Assembly: GCA_965662355.1 (NCBI GenBank)
Contig: CBFIHP010000006.1
Span: 186,001-250,000 of the forward strand
DNA length: 64,000 nt
Source of the DNA: GCA-2683825 sp965662355
GTDB lineage: Bacteria > Planctomycetota > UBA1135 > GCA-002686595
Direction: 5' to 3'
Below, piece after piece: positions 9,536-17,900 of this stretch. The notes under the pieces were generated by a model. That model ran no database searches, was not told where the DNA came from, and saw nothing but the letters and a program-made list of their open reading frames with translations. The position numbers and the translations under genes were made by a program. Position 1 is the stretch's first letter, and each line of letters starts with the position of its first letter.

Positions 9536-12472
9536 TTATTCCGGATGGAAGTCGAGGAGCAACTCGACCTCGCCTTCGGGGCCGAGATCAAACGAGGTCT
9601 CACTGCGCTGTCCGCTGACGTAGATCCACACGTTGTACTTCCCGACCGCGAGCCCATCGATGTCGAAGGTGTATTCCGGAGCCTGGAGCCTCGTTCCCTG
9701 GGATATCACGTTGTCTTCGGAGCGCACGTGGATGTAGGAAAAGCCGCCCGTCGTGGGGGTCACGCTGTCGAACCGAATCATCCCCTTGCAGGGGACCGAG
9801 GGAGCGATCTGTACTGCGGTCGGCCGGCGCATGCCGCCTTCGGGGACCTCCACGCTACTGGAGTTCTTGGCAAACCCGTCGGCGCTGACACTGAGCGTGA
9901 ATTCACCGGGGTTCGGGATCAGCATGGTGGCCAATCCGGCCCTATCGCTTTTCGCGCCCTTGTCCTGAAAGCCTGTCCCGCTCGCGCCCTCGTCCTTCTT
10001 CTTTATGCGCGCCCGGACTTGCGCACCCTCGACGGGCTGACCCGAAACGGCGTCTACAACTTCGACTTCGAGCGATAGCGGATAGAGATCGATGTCGATC
10101 TCGCGGGTCTCGCCGTTCTCCAGCTCGAGCGAGGCCTCATAGAGATTCATGCCTCGTTTCTTCGCGCCATCCACGGAGACATCCCCCGTGATTTTCACGC
10201 GAATCTGATTCATGATCGAGAACTCCGCGGTCTCGAAGCGACCATAGGAGTCGGTTTGCACCTTGAGGCGTTCATTGCCGCGAATCGATACGGTCGCGCC
10301 CTGGATGTCGGCTCCATCGACGCGCACCCGCCCCCGGATGGCGGCCGTCGGGCCGCGCCCGGTGGGGGACAGATCGATCTCGATCTCCGTCGTCTGGCCA
10401 TTCACGATCTCGAACTCTTGTCGGTACAACGTGACCGGGTTGAAGTCGTCGTTAATAAACGAGAGCGGATCCTGGTCGAGGAAGCGCTCGATCAGTTCGA
10501 AGCCGTACTTGCCCGGCGCGAGGTTCGTGAAGCTGAATTCGCCTTCGAGGTCGCTGAGTCCGATGCGCGGTGGCGTGAACATCTCGAGGAAGCCGCTGTC
10601 GCCACGGTGCTCCAGGATGATCATGTACAGCCGCGTTGGAACCGCTCCGCCCCAGTGCACGTGCCCGGACAACGATCCACCCTTCTCGAGCATGACGGCC
10701 GTGACCAGCTCGCTCGTCTCGAACTTCGAGGCGTTGTCCCCGTAGTCGGGGTGCTGCACGAGCAGGATCGTTTCCGTGGGGAAGAACTCGTGGACTGTCT
10801 CTTCGCTGTAATCACGTACGGGCCCCAGGTCGGCCTGCCCGGCCGCGTTGGAGTACTCGACATCGAGCTTCGAAAAACCGCTGGCGCTGGCGCGAAGTAG
10901 GCTGGCCCGTGCCCTCTCGATCGGTTCCTTCGTGAGCGCGTCGAGCACGGTCACGTTGATCTTGTGCCCCTCCAGGCATTGCAGGGTGATCTCGGTGTTC
11001 TCTTCCTGAAGCGTTGTGTACTGGTAGCCCGGGCTTCTGCCTTCGATACGCGCGAGGATGTCGTAGACCCCCGGTGTGACGCGATCGTTGACGTAGCGTC
11101 CCGGTTCCACTTCGCGAAAGATCGCCTCGCGATTGACGTGCCCCGGCATGATCATCAACAATTCCGCGACGCCCAGCATGCCGCCCGGTGGGCTCCTGGG
11201 AGTCATGCTGATCATGGCACCCGACAGGGGTTCGCCCGCGCCGTCGGTGACGTTCACGGTCAAGGAGACGTTGGCTTCCAGCTCGACCAGTACGTTGGTG
11301 TGATCCGCCGTGACCGTCGAGCCCCAGGCCTCGTGCTTCGAGCGCCGCGCAGCAGCGACCACCTGGCCGCCCTCCAGTACACCCGTCAACGCGAATTCGC
11401 CGTCCTCGTTTGTCAGCCCGGCGGGTTGCAGGACGGCCGCGACGCCGGGCACGACCTCCGCGCCCGCGAAGACCTCGATACCGGGTACCGGTTCGCCATA
11501 GGTGTCCTCGACGATCCCCGTGATAGTGCGCCCGTTTTTCAGCACGAGATCGCCCAGGTTTTCCTCGCCACTCGATAGATCGACGGGACCGATGGGGGCG
11601 CCAACGTAGCCCCTCTTGTCCGCACCGCCGACCAGCTTTCCGAGCGCCACACCCTCGAGCCGGAAGAGTCCCTCGGTGTTCGTGAACGTCGTGGGAATCG
11701 GCAGCCGATCCACGTTCTTTTGCACCCAGCTCGGCAGCTCGATGATTCCATGTCCCTGGCCGGTCGTGGCGATAGCGGTCACCGAGATGAGGCTATCCGC
11801 GCGGAAGTCGTAGCTCGGAACCTGGATGATCTCTTCGGGTAACTGGGCCGCGCGAATCCGCGCTCCCGGTATGGGAGCACCGGCCTCGTCGACGACCCGA
11901 CCGAGCAAGACGCCGTAGGGCGCGAGCACCACGTCGCCAATGTCGGTGCGTTCTCCGTGGGAGAGTAGGTTGTCGAGTACGCGTAGCGTGGCCCGCGGAC
12001 CGCCCAGGTCGATCCCGAGTCCGTGGAAGGCCGGTGCACGGGCTCCGCCCAGAACGAAACGCCCGTCGTTGTCCGTCAGGGTTTCCTCGATGTCGAGGGA
12101 GGGGTCCTTGCCTTCCAGAAGATCCGTGAACAGCAGCGATCCTTCCGCTTCGAGCAAGGCCACACGCATGCCGGGAACCGGTGTGCCGTCGCTCTCGACG
12201 AGACGGCCCGTCAATCCCGCGAGCTTGCCCCGCCACGGCGCAGGCGCCTTGGCGGGGATGGCCGCAACGGTTTCCACACGTTCGGTGACCTCGGGCGGTG
12301 CTTGTTCCTTCGCCGGTTGCGCATCGAGCTCGGCGTGCGACTCCTCGCTGAGCGGTTGCACCACGTCCGCGGGACCCCGCGCGGTCCCTCCCCGTTCCCC
12401 TTGAAAGAGAAACAAAACACCGCCGATGATGGCGGCAACGGCCAACAGGATTGCGGCGAGCTTCACATTCAT
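9536..12472 (-). CDS. Membrane-anchored protein with repeated carboxypeptidase-regulatory-like (beta-sandwich) domains
   Basis: 978 residues from the ATG at 12472 (MNVKLAAILL), preceded by AAAGGACG as ribosome site; an upstream ATG at 12523 adds an unlikely leader. One N-terminal transmembrane or signal segment (residues 5-24) is followed by a Pro/Glu-rich linker. At least seven units then begin with the CarboxypepD_reg pattern G-x-V-x-(D/E)-x-x-G-x-P-(V/I)-x-G-(A/M)-x-V, for example GRLVESDGTPVPGMRVALLE, GRVVDEAGAPIPGARI and GIVEDTYGEPVPGIEV. No catalytic domain is visible. Likely a periplasmic or surface structural or ligand-binding protein. It converges with the glycosidase-like gene (6-nt gap). 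A gene of the same type occurs at 40190. Confidence 0.75.
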   Translation of the reverse strand: MNVKLAAILLAVAAIIGGVLFLFQGERGGTARGPADVVQPLSEESHAELDAQPAKEQAPPEVTERVETVAAIPAKAPAPWRGKLAGLTGRLVESDGTPVPGMRVALLEAEGSLLFTDLLEGKDPSLDIEETLTDNDGRFVLGGARAPAFHGLGIDLGGPRATLRVLDNLLSHGERTDIGDVVLAPYGVLLGRVVDEAGAPIPGARIRAAQLPEEIIQVPSYDFRADSLISVTAIATTGQGHGIIELPSWVQKNVDRLPIPTTFTNTEGLFRLEGVALGKLVGGADKRGYVGAPIGPVDLSSGEENLGDLVLKNGRTITGIVEDTYGEPVPGIEVFAGAEVVPGVAAVLQPAGLTNEDGEFALTGVLEGGQVVAAARRSKHEAWGSTVTADHTNVLVELEANVSLTVNVTDGAGEPLSGAMISMTPRSPPGGMLGVAELLMIMPGHVNREAIFREVEPGRYVNDRVTPGVYDILARIEGRSPGYQYTTLQEENTEITLQCLEGHKINVTVLDALTKEPIERARASLLRASASGFSKLDVEYSNAAGQADLGPVRDYSEETVHEFFPTETILLVQHPDYGDNASKFETSELVTAVMLEKGGSLSGHVHWGGAVPTRLYMIILEHRGDSGFLEMFTPPRIGLSDLEGEFSFTNLAPGKYGFELIERFLDQDPLSFINDDFNPVTLYRQEFEIVNGQTTEIEIDLSPTGRGPTAAIRGRVRVDGADIQGATVSIRGNERLKVQTDSYGRFETAEFSIMNQIRVKITGDVSVDGAKKRGMNLYEASLELENGETREIDIDLYPLSLEVEVVDAVSGQPVEGAQVRARIKKKDEGASGTGFQDKGAKSDRAGLATMLIPNPGEFTLSVSADGFAKNSSSVEVPEGGMRRPTAVQIAPSVPCKGMIRFDSVTPTTGGFSYIHVRSEDNVISQGTRLQAPEYTFDIDGLAVGKYNVWIYVSGQRSETSFDLGPEGEVELLLDFHPE

Positions 12473-12656
12473 CGGTCGTCCTTTCGCGGCACTCTGGGGT
12501 AGGGCCCTGGTCCAGCCTATCAAGGACGCCGCCAGAGTTCGGGTTCGACACGTGAAAGCGCGCAGGATTCACCAATTAGGGCCGGTACTGTACTCATACA
12601 CTGCACACCATCCGTGGCCGATAGAGAGAGCGTACGATCGGGTCGAGACCGAAATC

Positions 12657-13736
12657 ATGCTAACGCCCATACTCACAGCTCTCCTTTGCCTTTCTCCGTC
12701 CGCTGCGCCCGAGCTCGCAAGGGAGGATACTTTCGAGCGAACCCTCGCCCAGTACCGGGCCGCGAAGAACGAGTACAGAGCGGAGTTGCGCAAGGCGGAC
12801 AAGGAGCGTCGCGCCGAGTTGCGCATGAGTCCTCCCGGGAAGGAGTTCTTTCCGCGCTTCGAGGCCCTCGCCCAGAAGGGGAATGGTCGGGCACTCTTCT
12901 GGACGGCGAAGAACATCAACCTGAAGGGGCTCGGCATCCGCGAGTCGCGCGAGGCCGGGGTCGAGGCGTATCGGGGGTTGATCGCCAAACACATGCAGGC
13001 CGACTGGTTCGGCACCGTGCTGGGTCAGCTGCCTCGCGAGCGCAAGTATCTCGGTGAAGAGGAGCTACTGCGTGTCTTCAGAGAGGTCAGCAAGCTGAAC
13101 CCTTCACGGGACGTGCAAGCGCAGGCCCTGTTCATGCTCTCGTTGGAGCTACGCCGCTCCGAGGATCCCAAGCGCCAAACGCTAGCAGACGAAGCCCTCG
13201 CTCGGGTCGTGAAGGAATTCTCGGACACGAAGTACGCCAACAACGCCGAGAACGATCTCTTCACGGCCACGCGCCTTGCCGTCGGCAAGGAGGCGCCGGA
13301 CTTTGAAGGGACGACGATCGATGGGTATGAGTTCAAGCTGTCCGACTATCGTGGGAAGGTCGTGCTGGTTGATTTCTACGGTTTCTGGTGAGGCCCCTGC
13401 AGGGGGGCCATGCCCCACCTGAGGGAGCTCGTGAAGCTCCATGCCGAGGCACCCTTCGCCATCATCGGGGTGAACACCGGTGACGCTCCTGATGACTTTC
13501 GGAAGGGCGTTGAGCAACACGGGGTGAGCTGGATCACCGCCTACCAGGGTGAGACGTCACCGATCGCGGATCTCTTCCGCGTCTCGGGCTATCCCATGTA
13601 CTACTTGATCGATATCGACGGCAAGATCGTGTCCAAGGGCCATTCAGCCGATTCGATGGATAAGAAGATTGTCGCTCTGATCGGCAAGGCGAAAGAGGCT
13701 AAGAAGAAGAAGAAGAAGAAGAAGTCCGAGGGCTAG
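12657..13736 (+). CDS. Secreted TlpA/redoxin-like thioredoxin with in-frame UGA at the first CxxC position (candidate selenoprotein)
   Basis: Two open segments in the same frame (12657-13388 and 13392-13736) are separated only by TGA at 13389-13391. Read through, the product is 359 residues. It has a signal peptide at 1-20 (MLTPILTALL), a helical region about 25-215, then a TlpA-type thioredoxin fold from about 218 (APDFEGTTIDGYEFKLSDYR, VVLVDFYGFW). The motif FW-UGA-GPCR puts the stop exactly where the nucleophilic Cys of WCGPC belongs: position 245, resolving Cys 248. The fold continues normally after it, including the cis-proline loop GYPMYYLID, and ends in a poly-Lys tail (KKKKKKKKSEG). 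GC-rich hairpins lie directly 3' of the UGA. Most likely selenocysteine; the alternatives are a nonsense mutation or a sequencing error. The upstream in-frame ATG at 12426 would overlap the divergent gene and bury the signal peptide. Confidence 0.75.
13392..13421 (+). promoter_or_regulatory. SECIS-like hairpins immediately 3' of the in-frame UGA
   Basis: Directly after the UGA the RNA can form GGCCCC-UGCAGG-GGGGCC (13392-13409; six G-C pairs, six-base loop). Alternatively it can form a second hairpin with arms 13400-13407 and 13414-13421, one mismatch, and apical loop CCAUGC starting 16 nt after the UGA. That spacing is similar to the bacterial SECIS of E. coli fdhF. Bacterial SECIS elements lie inside the coding region at this place. 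I cannot compute folding energies, and this stretch also encodes the conserved GPC motif. Confidence 0.45.
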
Positions 13737-13827
13737 GCGTTCGAGGATTCCATCGGTTACGGGAGGGCATGCCGCACGGGGATCCGGTGTTTCACGTGGA
13801 TCGCTTTCTTCTTTCGAGCCCTGGACT

Positions 13828-14892
13828 CTACCTTGGAAATCCCTTATCCAGCTCCGCCAGAGCCTCCAGGATCCCCGCAGCTGTGGCCCGGGTGCCGTGG
13901 ACCGAGAAGTGACCATCCGGCAAGTAGAGAGCGCGCTGTTCGGAAGGCGTCAGGCGCGAGAAGTAGGGACTGAGATCGATCAACCCGATCCCCTCCTTCT
14001 CGAGAAACTCGCGCAGCCAGGTGTTCAGGACCCGTGAGCGATCCGGCAGCTCCCACAAAGAGGGGAAATACACGAGGTAGAACTCCTGACCACGTTCGCG
14101 ACTGACCTGGGCCAGATCCCGAAACATCGCCTCCGATGCGGGAGCGAAGTGGGCCTCGGAAATGGGGTTGCGCTGGATGTTCTCGCGGGCGTACGACAGC
14201 AGCAGCCGGCAGATCGACAGGTCCTTGATGAAGCTCGCGATGGGGCTCCTCTCCTTCACCACCTTGCGAGCGCTTGCGGCGCCTTGAACGCGAAGCTCGC
14301 CATCAATGACATCGACGTGCGGTCGCTGAGCCCCGCTGGCCGACGTGTCGCCCGGGGCCATGCGCCGAAAGTCCTCGGCGATGAGACACAGGAGCAGGGC
14401 GTCGGTCTCAAATGCGAGGCCATCCCGCAAGTACCACAGATAGCACTGCTGTGCGCCGTAGGCGCCGCAGCCCATGTTGATGGATTCGATCGAATCGGAG
14501 GCCTCTTCCATGTAGTGCGGAAAGGTCTCATCGTCTCCCACACCCCAGCCCATAGTGAAGGAGTCGCCCACACACACGACCCGGTACTTGCCCTCCGGAA
14601 TCCCATCGGTGTGTTCGCGCAACGCACGCATTCCCCGTGCGTTGGTGGTCATCGGTATGCCTGGGCCATAGTGGTCAGGCGAATGAGCACTGGGCTGATA
14701 GCGCCAACCGAGCTCCTTGTCGAACTGGAAGACGTTGACGACCTCGAATTTCTTCCTCCACTTTTCCGTCCGCTGGGGCTTCACGGTTCGCCGTCCAGTG
14801 CAGGACAGCAGCACACTGCTTAGCCCTTCCGCGATGACCAGGAAGGTGAGTGTCGCTCCCAGGGACAGGAGCACTTTCTTGAGGGGCCTCAC
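13828..14892 (-). CDS. Membrane-anchored SGNH/GDSL-type hydrolase
   Basis: 354 residues. One N-terminal hydrophobic segment (about 8-28) probably anchors it with the catalytic domain outside the cytoplasm. Block I of the SGNH family is VVCVGDSFTMGWGVG, with Ser111 as nucleophile. The C-terminal DGHFSVHG (near 330) supplies the Asp-x-x-His pair. The family includes esterases and polysaccharide O-acetyl transfer proteins; the substrate is unknown. The start at 14892 is a GTG without a clear ribosome site, so a nearby downstream start is possible. Two further paralogues with the same plan lie at 29119 and 41822. Confidence 0.78.
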   Translation of the reverse strand: MRPLKKVLLSLGATLTFLVIAEGLSSVLLSCTGRRTVKPQRTEKWRKKFEVVNVFQFDKELGWRYQPSAHSPDHYGPGIPMTTNARGMRALREHTDGIPEGKYRVVCVGDSFTMGWGVGDDETFPHYMEEASDSIESINMGCGAYGAQQCYLWYLRDGLAFETDALLLCLIAEDFRRMAPGDTSASGAQRPHVDVIDGELRVQGAASARKVVKERSPIASFIKDLSICRLLLSYARENIQRNPISEAHFAPASEAMFRDLAQVSRERGQEFYLVYFPSLWELPDRSRVLNTWLREFLEKEGIGLIDLSPYFSRLTPSEQRALYLPDGHFSVHGTRATAAGILEALAELDKGFPR

Positions 14893-14911
14893 GAGATAGG
14901 TAGCGTATGAA

Positions 14912-14950
14912 GAATGGGAGCCCTTCGAGTCATCCGAGAGGCTCCCATTC
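14912..14950 (-). terminator. Probable terminator downstream of the calcium-repeat lipoprotein
   Basis: Perfect 11-bp inverted repeat GAATGGGAGCC (14912-14922) / GGCTCCCATTC (14940-14950) with a 17-nt loop. It lies 18 nt past the stop of the minus-strand gene at 14968 and just before the next minus-strand gene. The following minus-strand bases are only mildly T-rich. Confidence 0.5.
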
Positions 14951-14967
14951 TCATGGATCCATGTCGC

Positions 14968-17900
14968 TCAGTGCGAGCTGGGGAACAGGCCCAGGGCGAA
15001 GTAGCCCTCTCCGGACAGCTCCACGCCCTCGAACACGGCCGTCGCGCGGAAAGCGTCGTAGCGGGCTTCGATGTCGACGAGCGTGGCGTCGGAGAAGTCA
15101 CCATCGTCGTCCATCAGGAGCACGAGGTCGTCCGACGTCCGCGCGAGCGAATCGGCTCCCAGGAGGAAGGTCACGTCAACACGGCCGATGCCCTGAGTGC
15201 TGGCACTCGTCTCCGTGTAGGCCCAGCTGCGCGCGAGTCGCGCGGCAACACCGTTCGGGACGTCTTCCGAGAAGAGCTGCGACGCGACGGAAGCCCCGAT
15301 GAAGAGGAAGTCGCCCGAGTCGAGCGAGGTCGGGTTGGAGAGGATCACCTCGCCGGTACCGTGCGCTTCGTTCTGGACGAGATCGCCATCGCGGCCGATG
15401 CCCGCGATGTCGACGGGGTGCGTTTCGAAGGCGCCGTAGAGCGTGTCCTCGAGTCGCGTGCCATAGCGGCCGGTCAGATAGTGATCGACGAGACGCTGCT
15501 CGAGCCCATTGAGAGCGCGATCGAAGAGCACCAGTTCACTGATGTCGCCCGCGAACATGCCCAGGCCTTCCGTAGCGCTACCGATGGTCAGTCGCGCTGG
15601 AGTGAGCTCGCCGAAGGCGGACCGCTGCAGGGTGCTCAACAGCGTGCCATCGAGGGTCAGGGAGATCGTATCGGAGGAGACGACGGCTCGCAGCGTATGT
15701 AGCTGGTTGTCGTCTGCACGCGCGTCGCTATTGAGCGAGCGTCCCACGACTGTCAATGCAGGACGGCCATCGCTCAAGCCGAACAGGAGGTCGGCGAATT
15801 CGCCCGTCTTGGGGGCGCTTCCAACGAGCCAGCTCTCGAGCTCGTCCGTACGGAAGGTCGCGACCAGCGTGAACTCACCCGCGATCGTGCGCGGCAGCGT
15901 CAAACCGTTCCTGCCGTCGAAGCGTACCGCGGCCGGCGTCCCCGGTGTGCCCGATGTACCGGGGGAGGGGGCGATGAACGTGGGCGGAACCAGGCCCGGC
16001 TTGACCTGGACGCCGAGACTGCTCTTGTCGCTCCAGCCCACGACGCGCTCGTCATCAGCATCTTCGTCGACCCGAATCCCGTGGTCCGCTTGGAGCCAGA
16101 GCGTCAGATCGCTGAGTCCATCCACACGACCGACGCCGCCGGGGCCACCGACCGTGAGCGCGATGCCAGGCGCGGGAATACCGATCGAAACCGTCGCCGG
16201 GTCGCCTACGAGGCTCGAAAGCGGCCAGGCGTACAGGGAGACCGGCGTGACCTCGAAGCTGAGCGTCTTGCCGAGGTCGTCGGCGCTGATGACGTACGTG
16301 GGCGCGTCGGCTCCGTCGATGGCAACGCCTTCGCGCAACCAGCGGAAGATAGGCACGCCCTCGAAGTCAGCGTCCTCGTCGAAGTAGACGTACGAGCCGG
16401 TCAGGGTTGCACCTTCGAGCGCCTCGCCCTGGAGGGCAAGACCACGGGCCTCGGGTGCGAGTCCATCATCCGGGAAGTCCTCGGAATCGATCAGGTTCGT
16501 TCCGAGGTACACCTCGATGTAGTCCGGTACTCCATCCAGGTCGATGTCGGTGAGAGTCGTGACCTCTTCCAGCGGCACATCCACCTGATCGGCGAAGAAC
16601 AGGATCACGGCCTCGAGCGCGTCGGAGATGCCGTCTCCGGTAGGCCCGGTGTCATTGTCGGTGTCTTCATCGCCGTTGGGGAAGGGCGCGTCGGTGATGA
16701 ACGGGTTCGAGCCAATGGTCACCTCGAAGTAGTCGGGGATCCCGTCGGCGTCGGTGTCGGTGGGCGTTCCGACTGGCGCCTTGGCGCCTTGACGAATCAG
16801 GATGAGCTCGAGGGCGTCGGAGATGCCGTCGCCGTTCGGGCCGGTTTCTTCGTTCACATCGTTCCCATCGCCTCCGAAGAGAACCGGGTTGTTGCTGTTG
16901 ATCGGGTTGTGGAAGATGAGCAGTTCGACGTAGTCGGGCGCACCGTCTCCGTCCGTGTCGCTGAGCAAGCCGGCCGGATCATCGGCACCCAGCCGTACGA
17001 GCACGATCTCGGTCGAGTTGCGCAGACGGTCGCGATCGGGGTCGCCGCGACCGTTCTCGACGGGGCTTAGATCGTCGAAGGCATCCGTCGCCGCCAGGAC
17101 TTCCAGATAGTCGGCCGTGCCGTCAAAGTCGGTGTCGGTGCCTTGGCTAATGGGGCCCATGGCGCCCTGTTGGATCAGCACCATTTCGAAAGCGTCCGAA
17201 ATGGTGTCGGGCAGGCCCGTGTCGTCGTTCGCATCACCCGCTCCTCCGAGCAGGGGGTGGTCTTCGAGCAGCGGGTTCGAAGCGGTTTGCACCTCGTAGT
17301 AGTCGGGGATGCCGTCGAAATCGGAGTCCGATTGCGAGTTGAAGTCGCCGCCGACGAGTTGCACGAGAACGGCTTCGAGTGCTTCCGAAAGCCCGTCGTC
17401 ATCCAGATCGTTCGCGCCATCGACGACAGGGTCATCGCCACTGAGTAGGTCCACGGCGGCCAGCACCTCGAGGTAGTCGGGTGCGCCGTCGCTGTCGGTG
17501 TCGGTCCCGGCGTCGATCTCACCCTTGACGCCAAGGAACTGGATGACGAACTCGAGCGAGTCCGGGACGCCGTCACCGTCGTTGTCGGCGTTCGGGTCCG
17601 CGAAGGGACTGGTCGCATCAAAGGGGTCGGTCACGACCGTGACTTCGAGGATGTCCGCGAGGAAGTCCCCATCCGTGTCGGAAGCCGACGTCACCGGGTG
17701 GGTGGCTCCGCCGAGCGAGAGGTACAGCTCGAGAGCGTCCGAAATGCCGTCGCCGCCGGGGCCGGTCACGTCGTTCGTGTCGTTGTCCTTGAACCCACCG
17801 GTCGCCGCGGGGCTGGTCGGATCCAGAATGTCCACGGCGGCAAAGGCCTCGAGGTAGTCGAAGAGCCCGTCTCCATCGAAATCGTCGAGGGGCATGGAAT

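Noticed and set aside
12426..12656. Upstream extension of the TlpA-like frame
   Set aside because: It overlaps the start of the divergent gene at 12472 and would place 77 unrelated residues before an obvious signal peptide at 12657.
13644..13730. Poly-AAG run at the end of the TlpA-like gene as a sequencing artefact
   Set aside because: The run stays in frame and ends in a plausible Lys tail with a proper stop, and similar tails exist on other proteins here; slippage can still not be excluded.
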